The position numbers were made by a program, and so were the translations under genes. 64,000 nucleotides of DNA from the NCBI RefSeq assembly GCF_900103715.1, contig NZ_FNHL01000006.1, forward strand, positions 1 to 64,000. The letters run 5' to 3'. This stretch comes from Halogranum gelatinilyticum. Lineage in GTDB: Archaea; Halobacteriota; Halobacteria; Halobacteriales; Haloferacaceae. The notes under the pieces were generated by a model. It worked only from the letters and a program-made list of their open reading frames with translations, did no database searches and was not told the origin of the DNA. This document shows positions 43,288-52,151 of the stretch, in pieces; position 1 is the stretch's first letter; the number at the start of each line of letters is the position of its first letter.

Positions 43288-46142
43288 CCGCACCGAACGA
43301 CCGCCAGCAGGACCTCATCGACAGCAAAGCGGGCATCCACGTCGTAGACGCCGGTGCCGGGACCGGAAAGACGTTCACCGTCACCCGACGCTACGCGGAG
43401 ATCGTCGACCAGGACGACGTCGAGCCGGAGGACGTCCTCCTCGTAACGTTCACCAACAACGCGGCGACGGAGATGCGAGAGCGAATCGTCGCCAACTGTG
43501 ACTACGGGATGCGCGAACTCTCCGACGCGCCGATCCAGACGTTCCACAGCCTCTGTCACGACATCCTCATGGAACACGGCTTCGAGGCCCCGACGCTCCT
43601 CGGCATCGACGACCGGATTACGGGGTCCACGCGCGTCCTCGAAGACGAGAACGTCGAGCGAGAGCGGTTCCGCGAGTTCGTCCGTCGGTTCAGCGACGAC
43701 CATCCCGAACACGACGACTTCTTCCGCGCCGTCGACGAGCCGGTCGAACTCCTCGGATTGATCAATCAGCTCGCGGCGAAGGGCGTCTTCCCGACCGCCG
43801 ATGGCTGGTACCGGAACGGCGAGCGGCATCTGGACGGTGACTTCGAGGCGTTCCGTGAGATCTTCGACGAGCTGAACCAGCCCCGAAACGGCGGGAGCAA
43901 GCAGTCCGAACTGCGCTCGAAACTCGGGGGCTACGGGAACGACAAATGCTACCTCCCAGACGCGCCTGAGGAAGACGAGGTCCGTGGCGGATGGGGTGAG
44001 AAGCAAGTTCCCGCTACCGTCGCACGACTGGCGTTCGACGAAGAGCGAGAGGCTCTCAAGAGCTTCGTCCACGACGTCTACCACGAGTATCTGGCGTTCG
44101 CGCTCAGTCGGAACTACCTCAACTTCAGTTTCCTCCAATTATTTACGTTCGTACTGCTCTGTGACGACCACCGACTCCGCGACGACGTCGCCTTCGAGTA
44201 CGTGATGATCGACGAGTTCCAGGACTCCAGCGAGATCCAGTTCAAACTCGCACTCCTGCTCGCGGACACGAACAACGTCTGTGTCGTCGGCGACTGGAAA
44301 CAGAGCATCTACTCGTTCCAGTATGCGGCCGTCGAGAACATCACCGAGTTCGAATCTCGACTGGACCGTTTCGTCGACGAACTCAACGAAGACCACGAGC
44401 GCGTCTCGTGGGCGACACGCCCGGTCACCGGTATCGAGCTCGTCGAGAACTACCGGTCGACGCAGGCCATCCTCGACTTCTCCGAGCACAGTCTGGTGAC
44501 GCCCGCCGCGAGCACGGACGACGTCGACGAGGCGGCCGTCCGAGACCGCATCGTGTCGCTCTCCTCGAACACCGCCCACGAGAACTCCCGGATCGAGGCG
44601 ATTCGACACGAGGACGAACACGAGGCCGTCCTGACCAAGATACAGGAGATCGTCGGGAACGACGCGTACCAGGTCGAGGAGGACGACGAACTCCGTCCCC
44701 CGGAGTACGGCGACGTCGCCGTCCTCACCCGGACCCGTGACTTCGGCCGGGAACTGCTCTCCGTCGCCGACGAGTACGGGTTGCCGATGGCGTACGAGGG
44801 TGGCATCGAGCTGTTCCGGTCCGACCCGGCGAAACTGCTCTTGGCGTGGCTGCGAATCCTCGAATTCGACGGGGAGCGAGGGTGGGCCGTCGTCCTCGAG
44901 GAAGCTGGCTACACGCTCGACGAAGTCAAACACGTCCTTGAGAGCGAGGCGTATCCCGACAATTTGCGGGCGTTCAAGTCGGTGCTTGCGTCACTGGAGA
45001 CAGTCGGTGGGGTTGCCCAGCGCGTCTTCTCCCAGTACGGCTACGACGGGGCGTACGCGGACGTGCTGTTGACGACGGTCCAGTCCGTCCACAGCGCGAC
45101 GACGTTGACACGAGGTGACCTCGTCCGATTCATCGAACGGGGCATCGAGGAGGGGAGCACTCACGACGTTCACGCGAGTGCTGGCACGAACTCGGTGACG
45201 GTCCAGACCATCCACGCGGCGAAGGGACTCGAACATCCCATCGTCGTGCTCGCGAACATGAACGCACACCGCTTCCCGCCCTCGGGTGGGAACAGTGCGG
45301 CGATTACGTTCGACGATCCGATCGGACTCCGCCAACGGAAACGCTACGACGACGACCACGGCCACCCCCACATCTACGACAGCTGGCGAAGTGACGTCCT
45401 CCGGAAGTGCCTGCCGCGTGGCTACGACGAGGAGCGACGCTTGCTCTACGTCGCGATGACGCGAGCCGAGAGCCATCTCGTGTTCTCCGCGGGCGAGAAC
45501 CCGAACACGTTCCTCGAAGACCTCCCGGTCGACGTCAAGGAACTGGAGCCCGACGTTCAGGACGCCGACAGCAGCGAGACGACGCAGGCGCGCTTGCAGA
45601 TCGCCGTGCCGACGCCGGACGGCCCGGTCGGACACTCGCCACACACGCTCATGCGCGACGACGTGTTCGAGGACGTCGACGACGGGAGAGGGACCGCGTT
45701 CGGAACGCAGACCCACGAGTTCGCCGAACGGTACGTGCTGGAGGGGGACGTCGACCCATCGAACGACGACGAGCGGCACGTCAAGTCGTTCATAGACTCC
45801 CTTGACGGGGAGCTGCGAGTCGAGGAGGACGCGTCTCTCCCGCTCACGGTCGACGGCGAGCGGGTCACCATCTCGGGAATCGTCGACCTCGTCCACATCC
45901 GTCCCGACGCTGTCGAGATCATCGACTTCAAGACCGACCTCGGACGACACGCGGAGGACGAGTACCGGAAGCAACTCAGCGTGTACTACCACGTGTTGGC
46001 CGAGTGGTTCCCCGACCGAGAGGTGACTGCAAGCATCTTTTACACTGCCGACGGGACTCGTGTCGAGGTCGATCCACTCACCGAATCGGACCTCGTCGAG
46101 CTGATCGCCGAAGAACAGGGCTTGGACACCAGTGCTCAGTAG
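43284..46142 (+). CDS. AddA/RexA-like UvrD-family helicase-nuclease
   Basis: 952 residues, superfamily 1A helicase. Motif I AGAGTGKT (about 23-30), Ia VTFTNNAATEM, II MIDEFQDSSE, III VGDWKQSIYSFQYA, V VQTIHAAKGLEHP, VI YVAMTRAESHLV. The C-terminal RecB-like nuclease has GIVDLVH then EIIDFKTDLGR and QLSVYYH (about 865-920). So both subunits of the pair keep a nuclease, as in AddAB and not RecBCD. Probable role: processing of double-strand breaks or foreign DNA ends. Confidence 0.9.
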   Translation: MTAPNDRQQDLIDSKAGIHVVDAGAGTGKTFTVTRRYAEIVDQDDVEPEDVLLVTFTNNAATEMRERIVANCDYGMRELSDAPIQTFHSLCHDILMEHGFEAPTLLGIDDRITGSTRVLEDENVERERFREFVRRFSDDHPEHDDFFRAVDEPVELLGLINQLAAKGVFPTADGWYRNGERHLDGDFEAFREIFDELNQPRNGGSKQSELRSKLGGYGNDKCYLPDAPEEDEVRGGWGEKQVPATVARLAFDEEREALKSFVHDVYHEYLAFALSRNYLNFSFLQLFTFVLLCDDHRLRDDVAFEYVMIDEFQDSSEIQFKLALLLADTNNVCVVGDWKQSIYSFQYAAVENITEFESRLDRFVDELNEDHERVSWATRPVTGIELVENYRSTQAILDFSEHSLVTPAASTDDVDEAAVRDRIVSLSSNTAHENSRIEAIRHEDEHEAVLTKIQEIVGNDAYQVEEDDELRPPEYGDVAVLTRTRDFGRELLSVADEYGLPMAYEGGIELFRSDPAKLLLAWLRILEFDGERGWAVVLEEAGYTLDEVKHVLESEAYPDNLRAFKSVLASLETVGGVAQRVFSQYGYDGAYADVLLTTVQSVHSATTLTRGDLVRFIERGIEEGSTHDVHASAGTNSVTVQTIHAAKGLEHPIVVLANMNAHRFPPSGGNSAAITFDDPIGLRQRKRYDDDHGHPHIYDSWRSDVLRKCLPRGYDEERRLLYVAMTRAESHLVFSAGENPNTFLEDLPVDVKELEPDVQDADSSETTQARLQIAVPTPDGPVGHSPHTLMRDDVFEDVDDGRGTAFGTQTHEFAERYVLEGDVDPSNDDERHVKSFIDSLDGELRVEEDASLPLTVDGERVTISGIVDLVHIRPDAVEIIDFKTDLGRHAEDEYRKQLSVYYHVLAEWFPDREVTASIFYTADGTRVEVDPLTESDLVELIAEEQGLDTSAQ

Positions 46143-46704
46143 ACCTCACTGAACGCTCTCGTCTCCGTAGACGTGAAACAGCCCCCGGAGAGGGAGCGTC
46201 GTTCGCGCGCCCAGGGTGCAGCGCGTTACGAACTGACGCAGTCGCGGTGGCTCGGGACGTGAACACATGGCTACGAGTAGTGGTTCGGGGTCTCGGCTGC
46301 AAGGTCACCGGTAGTGTATCCGGTCTTTCTTGGACGTGAATGTACACAAAAGTAGTTGAATGTTCTCTCGGAGAGCGAGAGACCGTCTCGCTTCGGACGC
46401 TCCCATGCTGTCGCTCCCAACCTTCGAGCGGTGGCGTGTCCGAGTCTCCTTGCGGGGGGTCTCTGAGCAGCATCGATCAGTATCGGAGACATCTCACTGA
46501 GTCCATTACATCTATAGTTTTGTAATACTCTGTCGAGTGTATGTCCCATCTCCCGGACTGCTGTGGCTCCAGTACGGCTCTGTTCGACAATGTCGAACTC
46601 ATCTCCTCAGGATGTAATCGGTTACAGACAGGGTAACAGTGGTGTCGCACCGAGACGAGCTTCGAGGAGTAAACCGCAGCGAGCGTCTCTGACTCTCCTG
46701 TCCG
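46143..46704. other. intergenic stretch between the helicase and the second IclR gene
   Basis: No gene is supported. It contains the 17-bp palindrome GTTCGACA-A-TGTCGAAC at 46582-46598, similar to palindromes upstream of the IclR gene. Short AT-rich runs around 46510-46530. Confidence 0.5.
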
Positions 46705-47469
46705 TCACTGGAAGGCCAGCCGGAGTTCGATTTCGTTTGCGACCCCGAGAATGAGGTCGGGAATCTCTTCGTGGAGGACGTTCCCCTTGATACGGTGTGT
46801 GGGTCCAGAGATGCTGATGGCACCGAGAATCTCGTCGTTGCGGTCCATGATCGGGACACCGACTGCCCTGAGTCCGCGCGTACTCTCCTGTTGGTTGATC
46901 GCGTACTCGTTGGCCCGGATCTCTTCGAGTTCGGCTCTGATGGTCTCAGTGTCGGTTATGGTGTGTTCGGTGAACGCAACGTGTTCGCCCTGGAGAACCG
47001 ACTCTCGTCGCTCCTCTGGGAGATACGCGAGGATCGCCTTCCCGGCAGCCGAGATGTGGAGCGGGAAATGTCGGCCAATCCAGACGTTCGTCTGGACCGC
47101 GTTCTTCCCGTACGAACAGTAGAGATGTACGCCGACGCCGTCCTGTTCGACGACGAACTGTGCCCGCTCTTCGGTCTCGATCGCCAGTTCGTCCACCTTC
47201 TGGCGGATCAGTTCGGGGAGATACCGATCTTGGACGGTACCACCCAGATCCAGCATCCGCAACCCCAACTCGAAGCCGTTCTCGCCCTCGGTCAAGTAGC
47301 CCTCCTCCGCCAACGTGTGCACGTGGGCGTGGACTGTGCTCTTGGCGAGCGACAGCTCGTCTGCCAGCTCGGTGATCGTCTGTCCCCCCGACTCCTGGAG
47401 TGACTGCAGTATCCGCAAGAGCGTGATATCGGATTTGATGCGTCGCGGCGGTCCGTTTGTGCCTCCCAT
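46705..47469 (-). CDS. IclR-family transcriptional regulator (second)
   Basis: 254 residues: winged helix-turn-helix (about 8-70; ITELADELSLAKSTVHAHVHTL) and IclR effector domain (about 85-254; SAAGKAILAYLPE, VGVPIMDRNDEILGAISISGP). Upstream of the peptide locus, so it may control it; the ligand is unknown. ATG at 47469 is preferred since a TATA element lies 26 nt before it. It is only moderately like the regulator at 20015, and its likely operators differ (TTCGA arms). Confidence 0.9.
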   Translation of the reverse strand: MGGTNGPPRRIKSDITLLRILQSLQESGGQTITELADELSLAKSTVHAHVHTLAEEGYLTEGENGFELGLRMLDLGGTVQDRYLPELIRQKVDELAIETEERAQFVVEQDGVGVHLYCSYGKNAVQTNVWIGRHFPLHISAAGKAILAYLPEERRESVLQGEHVAFTEHTITDTETIRAELEEIRANEYAINQQESTRGLRAVGVPIMDRNDEILGAISISGPTHRIKGNVLHEEIPDLILGVANEIELRLAFQ

Positions 47470-47490
47470 ATGAGTAGCATCACGAGATGA

Positions 47491-47500
47491 GGTTATATGT
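47491..47500 (-). promoter_or_regulatory. TATA element of the second iclR gene
   Basis: ACATATAACC on the minus strand, 26 nt before the start at 47469. A half-site TGTCGAAC (47509-47515 region) lies just upstream of it. Confidence 0.5.
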
Positions 47501-47588
47501 TTTACCCTGTCGAACACTGATTTATCCGTATATGGCTCAATAATGGCATATCAAGAACGCTGTCGCACTGATTCAGCGTTTCAACTCA

Positions 47589-47605
47589 ATTCGATGTTGT
47601 CGAAT
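47589..47605. promoter_or_regulatory. TTCGA-arm palindrome upstream of the second iclR gene
   Basis: ATTCGA and TCGAAT separated by 5 nt. A similar GTTCGA-4 nt-TCGAAC lies at 47669-47684. Both are between iclR and the downstream end of the quinone-oxidoreductase gene. Confidence 0.4.
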
Positions 47606-47741
47606 AATATTCTGTATCGTTCGCTCCCATCGAACTTATATTGGTAACAAGTGCCACACTACTTCGACGTTCGAGCCTTCGAACCTCTGGTTTCACGTCG
47701 CTACTAACCCCCTACTGGACAGCCGAACACCCAGTCCTGAC

Positions 47742-48776
47742 TCACTCTCCGGGTCGAATCACGACCTTTCCGACCACCTCGCGGTCCTCCAGGGCACGGT
47801 GTCCCTCGTGGATTCGGTCGAGCGGCAGCGTGCGGTCGACACACGGCTTCAGGTCGCCCGCACTGATCAGCCGACTGACCGTCCGGAACTCCTGGCGGTT
47901 GCCCATCGGGGCACCGATAATCCTGCGATGGCGTTGGTACACGGACCGGATGTCGAGGTCGGGATTCGCACCGGATGTGGCACCGCAGATCACCATCCGA
48001 CCCCCGCTCGCGAGACTGTCGATACTCGTCTGCCACGTCTCCTGGCCGACGTGGTCGGCGACCAGATCGACACCACGACCGTCCGTCAGATCCGCGACCG
48101 CCTCGTCGAACGGGACGGCGGTATAGTCGATTACCTCGTCGGCGATGGCCGACAGCACGTCCGCTTTCTCAGCGGTGGAAGTCGTCGCGTAGACGGTCGC
48201 ACCGAGGAATGCAGCGATCCGAGCGGCGGCGTTTCCGACGCCTCCGGAGGCACCGAGGACGAGTGCCGACTCGCCCGGCCGGAGGCCACCCGCCGTGACG
48301 ATCATTCGCCACGCCGTCGTGAAGGCGACGGGGTATGCAGCGGCGGTCACGAAGTCGACGCCGTCGGGAATCGGATCGAGGATCGCCGCGGGGACGACGA
48401 GATATTCGGCGAGTCCGCCGGGACGGCTCTCGCCGACGATCTCGTAACTCGGACACATCGTCTGTTCGCCCATCGAGCAGTACTCACAGTCGCCACAGGA
48501 GACGATCGGATACACGACGGCACTGTCGCCGGGTTCCCAGTCTGTCACGTCGTCGCCGACGGCGTCGACGACGCCCGCGACGTCGCCGCCGGTCTGCTTG
48601 GGGAAGTGGTCCTCTTCGTCGGGATGGCCGAGCCGAGCGAACACGTCCAGTCGGTTCAGGGCGCAGGCCTCGACGCGAAGTCTGACCTCCTCCGGACCCG
48701 GTTCCGGCGTTTCGACGTCGACCAACGAGATCGCATCCTCCGGGCTACCGAGTCGGGTCAGGTGAGCGGCACGCAT
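47742..48776 (-). CDS. zinc-type alcohol dehydrogenase/quinone oxidoreductase family protein
   Basis: 344 residues, MDR superfamily. The structural-zinc loop CGDCEYCSMGEQTMC is present and the cofactor site is LGASGGVGNAAARIAAF, typical of NADPH-preferring members. The catalytic block QTGGDVAGVVDAVG replaces the usual GHE with GGD, so catalytic zinc binding is uncertain. It lies at the edge of the peptide locus and is divergent from the epimerase gene; a role in oxidising an amino-acid-derived alcohol or aldehyde is only a guess. Confidence 0.88.
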   Translation of the reverse strand: MRAAHLTRLGSPEDAISLVDVETPEPGPEEVRLRVEACALNRLDVFARLGHPDEEDHFPKQTGGDVAGVVDAVGDDVTDWEPGDSAVVYPIVSCGDCEYCSMGEQTMCPSYEIVGESRPGGLAEYLVVPAAILDPIPDGVDFVTAAAYPVAFTTAWRMIVTAGGLRPGESALVLGASGGVGNAAARIAAFLGATVYATTSTAEKADVLSAIADEVIDYTAVPFDEAVADLTDGRGVDLVADHVGQETWQTSIDSLASGGRMVICGATSGANPDLDIRSVYQRHRRIIGAPMGNRQEFRTVSRLISAGDLKPCVDRTLPLDRIHEGHRALEDREVVGKVVIRPGE

Positions 48777-49031
48777 AGTTCGGTCTCCCCGGACGCCAGC
48801 ATAGCCTCGGGGGGGCAGGCAACATTTGCCGACTGGAGGTAGCGCACGCATGAACGCGGGCGACGCGGCTATCTCGGCAGAGCAGAGACACGAATGCGAG
48901 CAACAGCGGCTGTCCAGCAGGGACGAGACACCGACCTGCGCACATACGCTTTAGTCGCTGGCCGGTGGATACGGGGGTATGGCACGGAGAACCCGACGGC
49001 GAGGAGCCACTGGAACCGCGGAGGGGGCACG

Positions 49032-50117
49032 ATGGAGATAACGGACGTCGACGTCGTTGGCCGCGATATTCCGCTCGCAGACGACTTCCCGGTGAGCTAC
49101 GAGGACCATCTGACGACCGACCACGCCTTCGTCCGCCTCCGTACCGACAACGGGCTTACGGGATACGGCGAGGGAACCGCGCTGCCGTGGTTCACCGGCG
49201 AGACGACACGGAGCATGGTCGCGTTTCTCGACGACTGGCTCGTCCCGCGCATCGAGGGCGCGACCCTGGACGACGCCGCCCGGGAAGTCGCCACATTCGG
49301 GGGTGACTTTCCACACAACGCTGGGGGCAAAGCCGCAGTCGAACTCGCGCTGCTCGACCTCCAGGGCAAACGAGCTGATGTTCCTCTGTGGGAACTGCTC
49401 GGTGTCGGACATCGGGAGACGGTCCCCTGCGTCTATCCGGTCCCCGGTCTCCCACCGGACCGCGCCCGTGAGGTGACTCAAACCGGCATCGAGGCGGGCT
49501 ACCGTCGCTTCAAGATCAAGGCGACCGGCGACGTCGCTGCCGACGTGGCGCGGATCGACGCGGTGCTCGACCAGCTCCCGGCCGACGCGACGGCGCGCAT
49601 CGACGCAAACACCGGCTGGGAGTCGTATCCGAAGGCGAAAGCGGCGATCACGGCCATTGCGGACCGCTCGAAGATAGAGTACTTCGAGCAACCCGTGGCT
49701 CCCGACCGGCCGGAAGATCTCCTGAAGCTCTGGGAGGACACCGGTATCCCGGTCTACGCCGACGAATTCGTGCACGCTCCCAGCGACGTCGAGCGCATCG
49801 GCCAGGAAGGTCTCGCACGCGGCTGCCATCTCAAACTCGCCAAGACGGGGTCGCTCCGCACCATGGCGGACATGGCGCGGACAGCCGCCCAACACCGACT
49901 GAACGCGACCGCTGTCAGTGCCTTCGGGACCTCGCTGGAGGCGAGCGCGATTCTCCATCTCGCCGCCGTCATCCCCGCCATCCCGTCGGCGTGCGAACTC
50001 GACCCGGCGTTGCTCGCCGAGGACCCGACGGACGAACCGCTCGTCGTCGGCCCGGAGACACCCGTCCCCGACGGGCCGGGAATCGGCGTCGCACTCGACG
50101 ACGACCTGTTCGAGTGA
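49032..50117 (+). CDS. enolase-superfamily enzyme, dipeptide-epimerase/MLE type
   Basis: 361 residues. Muconate-lactonizing subgroup residues are complete: Lys161-x-Lys163 (FKIKATGD), metal ligands Asp191 (DANTGW), Glu219 (YFEQPV) and Asp244 (ADEF), and second base Lys271 (KLAKTG). This two-lysine layout supports 1,1-proton transfer, i.e. racemisation or epimerisation, as in L-Ala-D/L-Glu and other dipeptide epimerases or N-acylamino-acid racemases. The neighbouring peptide importer, racemases and dipeptidases favour a dipeptide substrate. The ATG at 49032 has a strong GGAGGGGG ribosome site 6 nt upstream. Confidence 0.88.
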   Translation: MEITDVDVVGRDIPLADDFPVSYEDHLTTDHAFVRLRTDNGLTGYGEGTALPWFTGETTRSMVAFLDDWLVPRIEGATLDDAAREVATFGGDFPHNAGGKAAVELALLDLQGKRADVPLWELLGVGHRETVPCVYPVPGLPPDRAREVTQTGIEAGYRRFKIKATGDVAADVARIDAVLDQLPADATARIDANTGWESYPKAKAAITAIADRSKIEYFEQPVAPDRPEDLLKLWEDTGIPVYADEFVHAPSDVERIGQEGLARGCHLKLAKTGSLRTMADMARTAAQHRLNATAVSAFGTSLEASAILHLAAVIPAIPSACELDPALLAEDPTDEPLVVGPETPVPDGPGIGVALDDDLFE

Positions 50118-50180
50118 CGACTCCGACATAGGACGGACAGCGGGGCCGCACCGCCGCCGTCCGTGATGTGAGGCTCGTAC

Positions 50181-50220
50181 TGGCGGAACCAGGCGGAACC
50201 AGGCGGAACCAGGCCGAACC
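50181..50220 (+). repeat. four tandem 10-bp units
   Basis: TGGCGGAACC, AGGCGGAACC, AGGCGGAACC and AGGCCGAACC are consecutive, about 60 bp before the racemase start and upstream of its TATA. Could be slippage or a transcription-factor array. Confidence 0.6.
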
Positions 50221-50246
50221 ACGGCAGGGTTCGCGAGGGAGCGTAG

Positions 50247-50258
50247 TTATTTATAATC
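50247..50258 (+). promoter_or_regulatory. TATA element of the first racemase
   Basis: TTATTTATAATC, centred 26 nt before the start at 50278; leaderless. Confidence 0.55.
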
Positions 50259-50277
50259 GAGTTCCCCTCTCGTAGCC

Positions 50278-51009
50278 ATGGCAGATATCGCGTACCTGCT
50301 CTCTAGTGTCGGACATGGCGACGAGGAGATCGAACGACGGGAACGTGTCGCGAACGAACTGGTACCGGACGGCGACACCGTCCGGGTGGTCACACCCTCG
50401 AACGCACCGCTCTCGGTCGAGTCCACGGTCGAAGAACAGTGGGCGGCCGCCGAACTCGTGCGGTCGGTCGAAGCGCGCGAAGACGAGTTCGACGCGTTCT
50501 TCGTCGGCTGCTTCGGCGAGCCGGGGCTGGCCGCCGTCCGAGAGATGACGCGGAAACCGGTGGTCGGGTCGGCGACGGCGACGTTCTACACGGCCGCACA
50601 GGTGGCCGACCGGTTCAGCGTGTTGACGATCCTCGATTCGACCGAACCCATGGTCCACCGGCAGATCCACGAGGCACATCTGGACGACCGCCTCGCGTCC
50701 GTCAGGGTGGTGGAGGCACCGGTCCTCGACATCGACCATTCCTCGGACTCGCTGGTCGAGGACATGATCACGACGGGCCGAGACGCCGTCACGGAGGACG
50801 GGGCCGAGGCACTCATTCCGGGCTGTATGAGCCTCTCGTTCATGCAGGTCCACGACGGCATCGCCGCGGAGCTCGGGGTCCCGTTTCTCGACCCCGTCCG
50901 GATCGGTCTCGGGACAGCGTCGATGTGGGCACACTGGAACGTCACGCAGAGTTCCGCCACGTATCCGGCCCCGGACCGGTCGAAACTCGACGGTCTCTTC
51001 TCCAGCTGA
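50278..51009 (+). CDS. aspartate/glutamate (hydantoin)-type racemase, paralog 1
   Basis: 243 residues with the two catalytic cysteines of PLP-independent racemases: Cys78 in VGCFGEPG and Cys183 in PGCMSLSF. The family covers Asp/Glu, hydantoin and allantoin racemases and maleate-isomerase relatives; the GCFGEPG block is closest to hydantoin racemases. Closely similar to the gene at 56463 throughout. Together the two copies bracket the ABC operon. Probably interconverts D- and L-forms of amino acids or derivatives released from imported peptides. Confidence 0.88.
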   Translation: MADIAYLLSSVGHGDEEIERRERVANELVPDGDTVRVVTPSNAPLSVESTVEEQWAAAELVRSVEAREDEFDAFFVGCFGEPGLAAVREMTRKPVVGSATATFYTAAQVADRFSVLTILDSTEPMVHRQIHEAHLDDRLASVRVVEAPVLDIDHSSDSLVEDMITTGRDAVTEDGAEALIPGCMSLSFMQVHDGIAAELGVPFLDPVRIGLGTASMWAHWNVTQSSATYPAPDRSKLDGLFSS

Positions 51010-51028
51010 GCTGTGGCTGCCGCGGACA

Positions 51029-51080
51029 CTCAATCATTCAATCACTCATTCACTTGTTCACTCGCTCACTTGACCACCCG
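51029..51080 (+). repeat. low-complexity TCACTCAT-like tract
   Basis: Reiterated tca(a/c)tca/ttcac words between the racemase and the ABC operon. It probably has no function beyond spacing. Confidence 0.35.
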
Positions 51081-51192
51081 ACCACTCGACGGGCGACGAC
51101 AGGCCGTCCAACAGGGTTTTCTTCGCCGACTGGGTGGTGTGGTAATCGATAGCATCACAATGCTTAAGCACGAATCCCTGTAGGGAGCTAAC

Positions 51193-52149
51193 ATGGAATG
51201 GTATGAATACGTCCTCAAACGTCTCTTGCTGTTCGTCCCCACGCTCTTGGGCGTGTCAGTCTTCGTGTTCTACCTCGTCCATCTCGTACCGGGGAGTCCG
51301 GCGGTCGCGATGCTCGGGGTTCGGGCGACGGAGGAGCGGGTACTGGAGATCGAACGGGAACTGGGGCTGCACGAGCCGCTCCCGGTCCAGTACGTCGAGT
51401 GGTTCTCCGGCGTCCTCGTCGGCAATCTGGGACAGTCCTACTCGTTCAACGGACCCGTGGCACCGATACTGGCAGACCGCTTCTTCGTGAGCCTCGAGCT
51501 GGTCCTGCTCACGTTGTTCGTGTCGCTGTCTCTGAGCATTCCCCTGGGGATCGTCGCCGCACTGAACAAGAACAGTGCTGTGGACTACTTCAGCATGGGC
51601 GTCGGAATCACGGGCGTGAGCGTGCCGACGTTCTTCTCCGGGGTCGTGTTCATCGCCGTCTTTGCGGTCGGCCTGAACTGGTTCCCGGTCAGCGGCTACG
51701 TCGCGCCCTCGGAGGATCTCGTGGAGAACCTCCGGCACATGGCACTGCCCACGCTGACGATGACGCTGGTGGCGGTCGCGGTGGCGATGCGGATGATGCG
51801 GTCGTCGATGATCGAGACGATGGGAGAGGAGTATATCCGGTTCCTGAAGGCGAAGGGGCTTCGGTCCCGGTCGATCCTGTTCGGCCACGCGCTGAAAAAC
51901 AGCTTCATCCCCGTCATCACGGTCATCGGCCTGCAGTTCGGCTACATGTTGTCGGGGGCAGTCGTCGTCGAGCAGATCTTCGCCATCCCCGGACTCGGAC
52001 GGACGGTCCTTCAGGCGGTTCTCCAGCGGGATTACCCGCTCGTACAGGGTTCGGTCCTCCTCCTCGCCCTGTGGTTCTCGGCGGTCAACCTCGGGACCGA
52101 CCTGATAATCTCGTATCTCGATCCGCGCATCATGGAGGAGGAGACCTAA
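51193..52149 (+). CDS. ABC transporter permease, DppB type (system 3)
   Basis: 318 residues, six helices, with the DppB start RLLLFVPTLLGVSVFVFYLVHLV in parts, the post-helix motif VPGSPAVAML, and coupling loop KAKGLRSRSILFGHALKNSFIPVITV. First gene of a four-gene operon with 2-nt spacing and then overlapping neighbours. The region just upstream contains GCTTAAGC near 51160; no clear TATA. Confidence 0.93.
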   Translation: MEWYEYVLKRLLLFVPTLLGVSVFVFYLVHLVPGSPAVAMLGVRATEERVLEIERELGLHEPLPVQYVEWFSGVLVGNLGQSYSFNGPVAPILADRFFVSLELVLLTLFVSLSLSIPLGIVAALNKNSAVDYFSMGVGITGVSVPTFFSGVVFIAVFAVGLNWFPVSGYVAPSEDLVENLRHMALPTLTMTLVAVAVAMRMMRSSMIETMGEEYIRFLKAKGLRSRSILFGHALKNSFIPVITVIGLQFGYMLSGAVVVEQIFAIPGLGRTVLQAVLQRDYPLVQGSVLLLALWFSAVNLGTDLIISYLDPRIMEEET

Positions 52150-52151
52150 CA

